Source of the DNA: Gemmatimonadota bacterium
Lineage (GTDB): Bacteria > Gemmatimonadota > Gemmatimonadetes > Longimicrobiales > Gaopeijiaceae
Direction of reading: 5' to 3'
DNA length: 32,573 nt
NCBI GenBank assembly: GCA_007121775.1
Contig: SKJY01000225.1
Coordinates: forward strand, 1 to 32,573
Position 1 is the first letter of the stretch; every line of letters starts with the position of its first letter. Positions 1-8,529 of the stretch are shown here, one piece after another. Below the pieces are notes generated by a model. The model was not told the DNA's origin, ran no database searches, and saw nothing but the letters and a program-made list of their open reading frames with translations. A program made the translations under genes and the position numbers.

Positions 1-1091
1 AACCCGGCGTCGATGGCAACGGGGAGGCGCTTGAAGCCACTGGACTGGGCATTCTGGAGCGCCTCCACCCCGTCCAGCACATTGGCCACCGGGATCCGGA
101 CAACCGGGGGGAAGTTCTCCGGAGCATCCGGGACGGCCACCCGCTCAAAGGTGTCCGGGTCCCCTTCCACCAGCACCATGGAGGGCCCGAAGACCGGCAC
201 CAAAGCGAAGAACCCGAAACGGCGATGGACGATCTCCATGTTGGGGACCTGGGGGTTATCGATGTCCCGGGAATCCGGCACGTCCACATACATCTCGAAA
301 TCGGCACCGCCCAGGTTCACCGGGGAGTTGGGGTTTCCGTTGGGGTCGTCCCGGTGATCGAGACCCTGCTGGGCGATGATGAGGCCCTCACCGGGGGCCA
401 CCGGCACATCGGTGGGCCCACCGGGAATCTGCCAGATGGCGTCGGCGTAGACGTGGTCCTGATCATCCTGGAAGGGGGTGGGCTGGCTTCCCGGGTTGAT
501 CTGACCCGACACGCCGAAGATGGGCGCCAGCATGAGGCCCCCGGCGTAGAGGGTGTCGGTGGAGTTGTTGTAGATCTCGAAGAACTGATCGAAGAAGTAG
601 TTGCCCCCTGCAGGGGTCTGGGAACCGGTGTAGTACATCTCGCTGATCACCCACCCTCCCACCGGCGAGCCGGTGAGCTGAAGGGAGAAGACGGCTCCAG
701 CGGGATCCGAGGTGAGACTCAGCCCGGTCTGGGCAGCATTCAGCTCCACTGTGGCCCGGTTCCCGGTGAGTTCGAAGGTCCGATCCTCGTCCAGGCTCAG
801 GGAGGCGCGGAGGTCGTAGGCCCCGGGGATCACGTCCAGGAACCGGGCGACTCCAGTGGCGTCGGTGGTGGCGGTCTCCTCATCCCCTCGCTCCAGGCTT
901 CTCAGCGTCACCTGGGCTCCCTGGGCCGCCTCCAGGGCGTAGCTCTCCGGGAAGAGAACCTCCACCTCCACATCCAGCGTCTGGACCGAGGTGGAATCGG
1001 AATCGCAGGCAGCGAGCCCCAGGGTCAGGAAGGCGCCCAGGGCCAGGGCGCCGGGAACGGAAGATCGAAACGTTTTCGTCATTGGATTCAT
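1..1091 (-). CDS. DUF4876 family lipoprotein, partial (C-terminus beyond window)
   Basis: The frame is open from the ATG at 1091 to the left edge, giving 363 codons without a stop. A second in-frame ATG lies at 1082; neither has a clear ribosome binding site, and an in-frame TGA just upstream rules out a longer start. The N-terminus is a lipoprotein signal with lipobox GLAAC followed by Asp/Ser-rich residues, so the protein is probably anchored in a membrane facing the periplasm or surface. Next comes an Ig-like or carboxypeptidase-regulatory-like sandwich (about residues 40-115), then the DUF4876 core with conserved-looking segments such as GWVISEMYYTGS and FFEIYNNS. In Bacteroidota, DUF4876 genes accompany TonB-dependent receptors; here the gene follows a receptor gene by about 120 bases on the same strand, consistent with a receptor-accessory lipoprotein. 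The substrate is unknown. Confidence 0.85.
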   Translation of the reverse strand, partial: MNPMTKTFRSSVPGALALGAFLTLGLAACDSDSTSVQTLDVEVEVLFPESYALEAAQGAQVTLRSLERGDEETATTDATGVARFLDVIPGAYDLRASLSLDEDRTFELTGNRATVELNAAQTGLSLTSDPAGAVFSLQLTGSPVGGWVISEMYYTGSQTPAGGNYFFDQFFEIYNNSTDTLYAGGLMLAPIFGVSGQINPGSQPTPFQDDQDHVYADAIWQIPGGPTDVPVAPGEGLIIAQQGLDHRDDPNGNPNSPVNLGGADFEMYVDVPDSRDIDNPQVPNMEIVHRRFGFFALVPVFGPSMVLVEGDPDTFERVAVPDAPENFPPVVRIPVANVLDGVEALQNAQSSGFKRLPVAIDAG

Positions 1092-1210
1092 GGGTTCAGT
1101 TCAGTTGCCGGGGCAGTCCGGCAGAGCGTTGACCTGCAAAGCAGGCTCACTTCAACGAAGAGAGGTCGTCATGGGAGCCAGGCCGGCCCCCGGACCCGGG
1201 ATGCGCTCCT

Positions 1211-4057
1211 TCACCGCCAACCTCCCACCCGTCCGGTCACCTCGGCCCCAAAGAAGAGAGGGGGGTTCCGGCGCTCGAAGCCGGTTCCTCGACGACGTTC
1301 GTGTAGCGGGCGGTGAGAGAGCGCGTTGTTCAGAAAGAAGGACAACTCCAGGCCGGCGGGCAGGGCCTTGGAAAGCCTCAGGTTCATCATGGGAAGGGGC
1401 GGCCGGCGCTCTTCCACCCCGGCGGTCTCCGGGAGGGTGCGACGAAGGTCACGGAAGGCCTCGGAGCGAGCCTCCTCCGGCGTGAGCGGTGTGACTCTGG
1501 CCGCCCGATCCACGAAGGCCTCGGGGTACGCGGTGAGCCCGGTAGCTCGATCCCGGTCCAACCAGATGGTTTGGATCGAACCGGTGAGCACGAGCCCCAC
1601 CTCCGGAACCCTGTGAATCAGATGGAAGGTGGTAGTGGCTCGCTCTCTCCGAGTGCCGGTGGAGGGATAGACCCCGGCCCGCTCCGGAGGTCGGGAGCTC
1701 CCCACGAAGGCCCAGGTATCCACCGTGGGGGCCTGGTTGCGAGCACGGGTCCGGAACCAGCCTCCGGTGAGGGAGAGGCTGGTGCGGGCCGCCGTCCACT
1801 CCGGGAGATCCAGGGTAAGCTCAAGGCCCCGGGTATCGTAGGCCCAGGTGGGAGCGGGCACATCGTAGGCCGTGAAGAAGGTGTCTGCCCGGGCCGGGTC
1901 CGGAACCACCACCGGTGGCTGCCCCGCCGGCGCATCCACGATCTGGAAGCGCTCCACCGGGAAGGAAACCAGGGCCCGATCCCACCCGTAGGCGCCGCGG
2001 GTCCGTTCGTGGAAGGCGGTGAGGTGGGCATCCACCCCTCGAAGGGGATGCCCTACCGGGCTCCGGGCCCCCCGCCAGGATAGCCCTCCCTCCAGCTTCC
2101 GGGTTGTGAACGACCTGGCACCCTCACTCGACGGGTCGATCACCCGGGTGGTAAGGATCAGGAGCCGCTGGGCAGGATCGGGGTGGTAGTAGTTCAGGTT
2201 CACCAGGTCGAAGTACCGCGGGCCGGGGAAGAGGTAGGCCAGCGGTGGAGCCTTGGCGAGGCGGCCCGCGCCCATCCGGAGCGCCAGGGCGGGGAGAGCC
2301 TCCGGTGCCGGTACGATCTGAAGGTTCGCCCGGGGCTGCAGCTCGGTGCCGAACTGCCCGGAGAGGAGTCCCCGGGGGTTCACGTTGTCGAAGCGGAGCC
2401 CCGCCTCCAGCTCTACCTCCCGTCCCAGCGCCAAACCGCTCAGACGATCTTCCAGGTAGGCCGAGAAGATTCGGAGGGCCGGCACTTCGGTGTAGGGACG
2501 TGGGCGATCGCCCACCGAGTAGTTCTGGCGAGGTGGTGTAGCGAGGTCGAACTGGCGCCCCCGACCCCGGTTCTCATCGTGGCGGAATTCCACGCCCCCC
2601 CGGAGGCGATGCCGCCACCCCCCAACGCTCCCCCGGGCCTCGGCTTCAGCCCGCACGTAGCCATGGACGGGTCGACCATGAACGGTGGTCTGATTCAGGT
2701 ACTCGGACGGCCCGTAGTCCGCCACCATGGTGGTGTCGGAGAAGGCTGTGGCGACGGGCGAGATGCTCCGGTTCACCAGGCTCTGGAAAAACCCCTCCTG
2801 GTCTTCGATGGAGCCGGAGGCGGTCCAGGTGAACCGCACCCGCTCATCGAGGCCCCTGGGCTCCCACTCACCGGAAAACGTTCCGCGCACGCCCCGGTCC
2901 AGGGCCCGCCGCTCCCGTTGCTGCCGGGTGTCGTCGGGATCCCGCCGCCGCTCGTCCAGCGTCCGAAAGGCCTGCACGCGGAGGCTGCTCCGAAGGGTGC
3001 CGTCGGCCAGCTCCGGACTCCGCCAGGCCAGATTCAACGTGCCCCTGTCGAACCCCTCCACCGGCTGGCGGGGATCATCCTGGGACGACGTGTAGACCAC
3101 GGTCGCCGACCACCCGCTCCGCTCCACTCCGTCGCCCCATCCGGCCGTACCGGAGATGTCGAAGAGGGTGGGGTTGAGGCGTGTGCGCACCTCCGGTTCC
3201 CGGGCTCCGATCCGGGTGCGAAGAAGGATAGCACCGGCTGTCACCTCCCCGTGGCGCACCGAGGGGATGCCTCGGATCACCTCCAGCGATTCGATCTCGT
3301 CGGGCGAGATACGCCGGAGGTCCGGGGCTCCCCCAGCCGTAGACGAGAAGGGGGGCGGCGTTTCCGGGCCGGCGTTCAGGATGGTGAGGTCGGTCTGGAG
3401 GTTGGCGGCGTTGGAGAGGGGGGCCCCGTCCACCACCAGCGCCGTCCCCAGGGCTGCCGCCCGACCAGCCGCAGCTGTGGTGGGAAGCTGACGCAGCAGG
3501 GGCTGCCGGGCACCGGCCAGCGACGGGTTCGTGGAGATCTGCCCCGGAAGCAGTTGGAAGATGTCCGCCAGACTCGAGGCCTGGAGATGCTCGATGGCGC
3601 TCCGGTCGATGCGGGAGGTCGAGCCGGCGCTTCCTCCTCCTCTTCCCTCCTCTGCCAGCACCTGGATCCCCGGGAGCTCCAGCGCCCGCCGCGCCAACCG
3701 GAGCTCCACCTCCGGCACCGATCCCTCCCGGGGGATCTGCACCGTCCGCTCCAGGGGCGCGTACCCCATGGTCTCCACCCGCAGCCGGTGCTCACCGGGC
3801 TGGCGCCCCGGGAGGCAGAAGCGCCCCGCGCGATCCGAGAGTACCCCCCCCTCTTCGTCGTCCCAGCGGAGGAACACGCCTGCGAGTGACTCATTTGTAT
3901 CGCCATCCCGCACCACCCCGCAGACGGGCTCTAGGCCGGAAGAAGGCTGGGCTGCCAGAGCAGCTGGAGACGCCTGGAGAGGTGCCGCCAGGGACGTCGC
4001 GATCACGGTCAGGATCACCGAGCCACTGGCCCGGGCTCGAGGAAAGCGCATTGACAT
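1211..4057 (-). CDS. TonB-dependent outer-membrane receptor with carboxypeptidase-like N-terminal domain
   Basis: A 948-residue protein from the ATG at 4057; ATG 4051 is also possible. The frame stays open to 4192, but only the internal start gives a signal peptide (basic n-region, then VILTVIATSLAAP, cleavage near AALAAQ). Residues about 45-118 form a CarboxypepD_reg-like domain beginning VCGVVRDGDTNESLAGV. The plug follows at about 140-285, with VVDGAPLS and the SLEVIRGIPSVRHGEVTAGA-type motif, and then a barrel of about 650 residues rich in alternating aromatic and charged strands. The family imports large or scarce ligands across the outer membrane using TonB-ExbBD energy. The adjacent downstream DUF4876 lipoprotein is probably co-transcribed. 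No cobalamin riboswitch or iron-type operator was recognised upstream, so the substrate stays open. Confidence 0.93.
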   Translation of the reverse strand: MSMRFPRARASGSVILTVIATSLAAPLQASPAALAAQPSSGLEPVCGVVRDGDTNESLAGVFLRWDDEEGGVLSDRAGRFCLPGRQPGEHRLRVETMGYAPLERTVQIPREGSVPEVELRLARRALELPGIQVLAEEGRGGGSAGSTSRIDRSAIEHLQASSLADIFQLLPGQISTNPSLAGARQPLLRQLPTTAAAGRAAALGTALVVDGAPLSNAANLQTDLTILNAGPETPPPFSSTAGGAPDLRRISPDEIESLEVIRGIPSVRHGEVTAGAILLRTRIGAREPEVRTRLNPTLFDISGTAGWGDGVERSGWSATVVYTSSQDDPRQPVEGFDRGTLNLAWRSPELADGTLRSSLRVQAFRTLDERRRDPDDTRQQRERRALDRGVRGTFSGEWEPRGLDERVRFTWTASGSIEDQEGFFQSLVNRSISPVATAFSDTTMVADYGPSEYLNQTTVHGRPVHGYVRAEAEARGSVGGWRHRLRGGVEFRHDENRGRGRQFDLATPPRQNYSVGDRPRPYTEVPALRIFSAYLEDRLSGLALGREVELEAGLRFDNVNPRGLLSGQFGTELQPRANLQIVPAPEALPALALRMGAGRLAKAPPLAYLFPGPRYFDLVNLNYYHPDPAQRLLILTTRVIDPSSEGARSFTTRKLEGGLSWRGARSPVGHPLRGVDAHLTAFHERTRGAYGWDRALVSFPVERFQIVDAPAGQPPVVVPDPARADTFFTAYDVPAPTWAYDTRGLELTLDLPEWTAARTSLSLTGGWFRTRARNQAPTVDTWAFVGSSRPPERAGVYPSTGTRRERATTTFHLIHRVPEVGLVLTGSIQTIWLDRDRATGLTAYPEAFVDRAARVTPLTPEEARSEAFRDLRRTLPETAGVEERRPPLPMMNLRLSKALPAGLELSFFLNNALSHRPLHERRRGTGFERRNPPLFFGAEVTGRVGGWR

Positions 4058-4346
4058 GGCAGACCGCCAGGCAAGGCGCCTGATGGTCCCCAGGGGGTGC
4101 GGGATAAACGTGCAGAGGGCAGGTAAAGCCACAGGGCGAAGAAGAGAGGAAATCGGGGTGCGTTCCGGGGTGGATCGCCCGGAGAGACGCAAGTTTTCGA
4201 TGATGAGTTTCTACTATCATCTTTTGTCCCTCCCCGGTCAATGGGGGATTCAGAGAGACACCGCCCCGACAAGGACGCTCAGGAGGAAGTGAACCGATGG
4301 CACCGCAGAGAGACCCTACCGACGACCCCACGGGGTGCCATCCCCC
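4058..4346. promoter_or_regulatory. Leader/promoter region of the TonB receptor gene with an AT-rich imperfect palindrome
   Basis: This gap between two minus-strand genes carries no plausible gene. At about 4196-4231 it holds a markedly AT-rich stretch in an otherwise GC-rich background, including the inverted arms GATGAT and ATCATC separated by 11 bases. Such an island about 145-175 bases upstream of the receptor start is a candidate promoter or operator. No clear -35/-10 pair was identified, so the exact element is not assigned. Confidence 0.3.
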
Positions 4347-5279
4347 TCACCCCCGGATAGGCAAGCCCTTGCGCTGAGCTTCCCGCAGATGCCGAGCCGC
4401 CAGATCGGTGGCCGGGTGGCCGATCCCCTCCCGGGACTCCTGGCCCGTCTCCAGGTTTGGATTGGAGATGGTATCGAGGCCTGACCCTACCAGAAACGGG
4501 AAACCCTCGGCGACGGCCTCGATCCCCTCCTGGACCGCCGCCACGAACCACGGCCTGGGTGCTTCGGGGCGAAGAAATCCCCCCAGTGCATCCTTCCGCC
4601 CGGCGGTCCGGGTGAGACGCCCCAGGAGGGAGCGGGGAGGCGGAGCCCCCGGCGGCATCGCCGGCTGCAGGGGCAGGAGGGATAGGGTGCGGGGCCAGAA
4701 GTGGGTGAGCCGCGTAGCCCGAACGTGGTGCTGGGTCAGGGAGGAGGGATCCCACTCCAGGTCGTAGGTCTCGGCCAGCGCCCGGGCCAGATGCCGCACC
4801 CTCCCGGCCACCGGGAAGTGAGGGCGTCCAGGGGGACGCGGCAGCCGACCTTCCCTGCGCAGGATGGCCATATCGAGCCCTACCTCGAGACTCACGTGGG
4901 TCCCCACATCTTCCATGGCGTCCACCCGCCGGGACCGGTCGCCGAAGAGCCGCTCCCCCACGGCGCGGCCCACCAGGGGATGGATCTCCACATCCGCCGC
5001 CAGATGGGAAGCCCAGCCCCAGGCGAAGGCCTCTTCCTGGGCGCTCCCTGCCGTCCGGAGCAGGGCCCGGGCAAGGTCACCCGGGCGGACGTAGTGGGCC
5101 AGTTCAGAGACCAGCCGGTGGGTTCCGGGGATGAATCCCATGTCCGGCGCCATGGCACCATGGACGAAGGCCTCCTCCACCCCGGGGCGGGAGAGGTTCA
5201 CCGGGGCCCGGGCGGGGGTGTCCCGCCACATCCCCAGAACGCGGCCGGCTACGGCCATATGGACGGTGGCGCAGGGCAT
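4347..5279 (-). CDS. Zinc-dependent phospholipase C domain protein
   Basis: A 310-residue protein starting MPCATVHMAVAGRVL; the ATG at 5279 is chosen because GGAG lies a few bases upstream and because the family starts with an invariant-looking His segment near the N-terminus. The frame extends to 5396, but that extension looks non-coding. Further metal-ligand-type motifs are HGAMAPDMGFIPG and FAWGWASHLAADVEIHP (about residues 40-100), matching the Zn_dep_PLPC family (PF00882), which in bacteria includes many uncharacterised soluble hydrolases. No signal peptide is seen, so a cytosolic location is likely. The C-terminal half (after about 150) is not recognised. It is divergent from aconitase across a 290-base intergenic region. 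Phospholipase activity is inferred from the family and not certain. Confidence 0.75.
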   Translation of the reverse strand: MPCATVHMAVAGRVLGMWRDTPARAPVNLSRPGVEEAFVHGAMAPDMGFIPGTHRLVSELAHYVRPGDLARALLRTAGSAQEEAFAWGWASHLAADVEIHPLVGRAVGERLFGDRSRRVDAMEDVGTHVSLEVGLDMAILRREGRLPRPPGRPHFPVAGRVRHLARALAETYDLEWDPSSLTQHHVRATRLTHFWPRTLSLLPLQPAMPPGAPPPRSLLGRLTRTAGRKDALGGFLRPEAPRPWFVAAVQEGIEAVAEGFPFLVGSGLDTISNPNLETGQESREGIGHPATDLAARHLREAQRKGLPIRG

Positions 5280-5569
5280 GGAGTTCTCCGGCCATGTGGA
5301 ACCCCGGCAGCCAGCGGGGGATCCCGCCGAAGCAGTCCCACACCCCACCTCTACCTCCGGCTGAACCACCCGCCCGCCAGACCCCAGGGTATCCACCGCC
5401 CCCTCGATTCCTTACCTTTACACGCTGCAGGGTTAAGGGCGTTTGGCACCCCCTTAAGGGATTCTTTGACCTCCGGAAGAGGGAGCCTCCCGCACCGGGG
5501 CGTCACCGCCTTCCCAGCACCGAGTTCGACTGAATCCAACGCCTGGACCCACCGTATCGACGAAGGGGA
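5280..5569. promoter_or_regulatory. Divergent intergenic region between the phospholipase-like gene and acnA
   Basis: No gene is seen here. The region must hold both divergent promoters. Its most structured part is 5408-5475, locally richer in A/T, with two TTAAGGG-type copies, one of them inside the 10-base palindrome CCCTTAAGGG near 5452-5461. A good sigma-70 pair could not be assigned on either strand. Confidence 0.3.
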
Positions 5570-8446
5570 ATGCCCGTGGCCCATACCAGAAAAGACCCGT
5601 TCGGCGCTCTCATCTCCCTGGACCTCCCCGAGGGCCGTACCTCCGTGTACCGGCTCTCCCGCCTGGAGGAAGAGGGGATCGCCTCCATCGACCGCCTTCC
5701 CTTCTCCATCCGGATCCTACTGGAGAACGTCCTGAGAAACGCCGGCGAGGGGTATGTGACGGCCGAGGACGTGCAGCAGGTGGCGGCGTGGAGCCCCACG
5801 AACTCCGGCGCCAACATCCCCTTCCTCCCGAGCCGAGTGGTCCTGCAGGACTTCACCGGCGTCCCCGCCGTGGTGGACCTGGCCGCCATGCGCGCCAGCC
5901 TCCACGGGATGGGTGGTGACCCGGCTCGGATCAACCCCAAGGTCCCGGCCGACATGGTGGTGGACCACTCGGTGCAGGTGGACTACTTCGGCTCCGCCGA
6001 CGCCTACCGTCTCAATGTGGAGCGGGAGATGGAGCGGAACCGGGAGCGCTACCAGCTCCTGCGGTGGGCACAGCACGCCTTCGAGGACTTTCGGGTGGTC
6101 CCGCCTGGGACCGGTATCGTCCATCAGGTGAACCTGGAGTATCTGGCGCAGGTGGTGCATCGGCGCTCGGAAGGGGGCCTGGACCTGGCCTATCCCGACA
6201 CCCTGGTCGGTACCGATTCCCACACCACCATGATCAATGGCCTGGGTGTGGTGGGGTGGGGTGTGGGGGGGATTGAGGCCGAAGCAGTCCTCCTGGGCCA
6301 GCCCTACTACATGCTCCTCCCGGAGGTGGTGGGGGTAAAGATCTCCGGTGCCCTGCCCGAGGGCGCCACTGCCACCGACCTGGTTCTCCGGGTCACCGAG
6401 ATGCTCCGGTCCCACGGGGTGGTGGGGCGCTTCGTGGAGTTCTATGGAACCGGCCTGTCATCGCTCCCCCTCCCGGACCGGGCCACCATCGCCAACATGT
6501 CGCCGGAGTACGGTGCCACCATCGGCTTCTTCCCGGTGGACGCCGAAGCGCTCCGTTACCTGGAAGGTACCGGACGCCCACCGGAGGTGGTCCGGCGGGT
6601 GGAGGAAGTATCCCGGGCCCTGGGCCTCTTCCGCACCGACGACACCCCGGACCCCGAGTATACGGTGGCCCTCGAGCTGGACCTGGGGACCATCGAGCCC
6701 TCGGTGGCTGGGCCCCGTCGGCCCCAGGACCGAATCACCCTGGTGGACCTGAAGCCCTCTTTTGGCCGCGACCTGCCGGGCCTCCTCCCCCAGGGGTTCA
6801 GCCTCTCCAATGGCGAGGGCGATGAACCTGGACGCACCGGGGACTCCTGGTCCGGTGAGGGTGGCGGCAGCCCCATGGTGACGGCAGAGGGCGACACGGC
6901 GCCGGAGCCGGCGGCGGCCACGGGAGGCTCCGTGCACTCGGCGTTGCTCACCGAACCGGCCCCGGACGGGCCTCGCCATGCACGCATCGAGATGGACGGG
7001 CAGACCATGTCCATCACTGATGGGAGCATCGTTATCGCTGCCATCACCTCGTGCACCAACACCTCGAACCCCTCCGTGATGGTGGGGGCGGGGCTCCTGG
7101 CCCGGAAGGCAGTGGAGCGGGGCCTCCAGGTGAAGCCCTGGGTGAAGACCTCCATGGCCCCAGGCTCCAAGGTGGTGACGGACTATCTGGAGACCTCCGG
7201 GGTCCTCCCCTCCCTGGAAAAGCTCCGCTTCGACGTGGTCGGCTACGGGTGCACCACCTGCATCGGGAACTCCGGGCCCCTCCCGGAGCCCATCGCCGAG
7301 GCGGTGAAGGAGAAGGGGCTGGTGGTGTCGTCCATCCTCTCCGGAAACCGGAACTTCGAGGCACGGATCCACCCCCTGGTCCGGGCCAACTATCTGGCCT
7401 CACCCATGCTGGTGGTGGCCTTCGCCCTGGTGGGCCGCATCGATGTGGACCTCCATAGCGAGCCGCTGGGGATCGGGTCCGATGGGGAGCCGGTCTTCCT
7501 CCGGGACATCTGGCCCACCCAGAAGGAGATCCGCGACACCATCCGGACCTCCCTGAAGCCCGAGATGTACCGGGAGCGCTACGCCGAGGTCTTTGAGGGC
7601 GATGAGCTCTGGAAGGCACTCCCCCTCCCCGAAGGTGACCTCTCCCTCTTCGAGTGGGATGAGGATTCCACCTACGTGCGCAATCCCCCCTTCTTCCAGG
7701 GGATGGATCTGGAGCTTCCGGAGCTGTCCGACATCCATGGAGCCAGGGTTCTGGCGCTCCTGGGCGAAACCGTCACCACGGATCACATCTCCCCTGCAGG
7801 GGCAATCCCCAAGGATGAGCCGGCCGGGCGATACCTGCAGGAGCACGGCGTGAAGCCTTGGGAGTTCAACACCTTCGGCTCCCGTCGCGGGAACCACGAG
7901 GTGATGATGCGGGGGACCTTCGGGAATGTGCGAATCCGGAACCTCCTCCTGGACGGGAAGGAGGGCGGTTACACGAAGCACATCCCCACCGACGAAGTGA
8001 TGCCCATCTACGACGCCTCCATGGCCTACCAGGCCGCGGGGACGCCGCTGGTGGTGCTGGCGGGCTCGGAGTACGGAACCGGTTCATCCCGGGACTGGGC
8101 AGCCAAGGGCACCTCGCTTCTCGGCGTGAAGGCGGTGATCGCCACCTCGTACGAACGGATCCACCGGTCCAATCTGGTGGGGATGGGAGTCCTCCCGCTC
8201 CAGTTCATGGAGGGACAGAGCGCCGCGGCCCTGGGGCTCGACGGTACGGAGGTCTTCGATATCACGGGGATCGCCGAGGGGCTCGCCCCCAACGGAACCG
8301 TCACCGTGCGGGCCACCCGGGAGTCGGGGGAGGTCCTGGAGTTCCAGGCCGCAGTGCGGCTGGATTCGGATGTGGACCTGGAGTATTACTCCAACGGCGG
8401 AATCCTCCACACCGTGCTGCGGAAGATGGGGAAGGGCGAGATGTAG
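5570..8446 (+). CDS. acnA: Aconitate hydratase AcnA
   Basis: Catalyses citrate/isocitrate interconversion through cis-aconitate with a [4Fe-4S] cluster in the TCA cycle; cytosolic. The 958-residue product shows the AcnA signature order: VDHSVQVDYFGSADAY (about 131-146), VGTDSHTTMINGLGVVGWGV (213-232), the cluster cysteine in SCTNTSNPS (Cys495), GYGCTTCIGNSGP (Cys561, Cys564), and the C-terminal swivelling domain with YGTGSSRDWAAKGT and the substrate-binding IHRSNLVGMGVLP. It is about 60 residues longer than the usual 890-900, because of a Gly/Ser/Glu-rich low-complexity insert at about 405-470, before the first cluster cysteine. A GTG at 5576 has better spacing to the upstream AAGGGG than the ATG at 5570, so the start may be two codons later. 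It stands alone, followed by a strong terminator. Confidence 0.97.
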   Translation: MPVAHTRKDPFGALISLDLPEGRTSVYRLSRLEEEGIASIDRLPFSIRILLENVLRNAGEGYVTAEDVQQVAAWSPTNSGANIPFLPSRVVLQDFTGVPAVVDLAAMRASLHGMGGDPARINPKVPADMVVDHSVQVDYFGSADAYRLNVEREMERNRERYQLLRWAQHAFEDFRVVPPGTGIVHQVNLEYLAQVVHRRSEGGLDLAYPDTLVGTDSHTTMINGLGVVGWGVGGIEAEAVLLGQPYYMLLPEVVGVKISGALPEGATATDLVLRVTEMLRSHGVVGRFVEFYGTGLSSLPLPDRATIANMSPEYGATIGFFPVDAEALRYLEGTGRPPEVVRRVEEVSRALGLFRTDDTPDPEYTVALELDLGTIEPSVAGPRRPQDRITLVDLKPSFGRDLPGLLPQGFSLSNGEGDEPGRTGDSWSGEGGGSPMVTAEGDTAPEPAAATGGSVHSALLTEPAPDGPRHARIEMDGQTMSITDGSIVIAAITSCTNTSNPSVMVGAGLLARKAVERGLQVKPWVKTSMAPGSKVVTDYLETSGVLPSLEKLRFDVVGYGCTTCIGNSGPLPEPIAEAVKEKGLVVSSILSGNRNFEARIHPLVRANYLASPMLVVAFALVGRIDVDLHSEPLGIGSDGEPVFLRDIWPTQKEIRDTIRTSLKPEMYRERYAEVFEGDELWKALPLPEGDLSLFEWDEDSTYVRNPPFFQGMDLELPELSDIHGARVLALLGETVTTDHISPAGAIPKDEPAGRYLQEHGVKPWEFNTFGSRRGNHEVMMRGTFGNVRIRNLLLDGKEGGYTKHIPTDEVMPIYDASMAYQAAGTPLVVLAGSEYGTGSSRDWAAKGTSLLGVKAVIATSYERIHRSNLVGMGVLPLQFMEGQSAAALGLDGTEVFDITGIAEGLAPNGTVTVRATRESGEVLEFQAAVRLDSDVDLEYYSNGGILHTVLRKMGKGEM

Positions 8447-8477
8447 GGTCGCGGAAGTCGCGCCTCACCCAGCGGTT

Positions 8478-8514
8478 CGGGCCGCCTTCCACTGAGTGGG
8501 AGGCGGCCCGTTTT
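8478..8514 (+). terminator. Rho-independent terminator of acnA
   Basis: A near-perfect 16-base inverted repeat (arms 8478-8493 and 8495-8510, one G-T wobble; the innermost pairs must open to form the loop) is followed directly by TTTT. It sits 32 bases after the acnA stop and just beyond the end of the convergent DUF6544 gene. The T-run exists only in the plus direction, so it terminates acnA best. Confidence 0.9.
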
Positions 8515-8529
8515 CCTTGGAAATGCTCC

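Noticed and set aside
225..1316. 363-codon plus-strand frame at the left end
   Set aside because: Opposite the DUF4876 lipoprotein, which has a lipobox and continuous family-like sequence.
2183..3889. Long plus-strand open frame opposite the TonB receptor
   Set aside because: The receptor on the minus strand has signal, plug and barrel; the opposite frame has no recognisable motif.
4058..4346. Cobalamin riboswitch ahead of the TonB receptor
   Set aside because: The conserved B12-box and core elements could not be found by reading the region.
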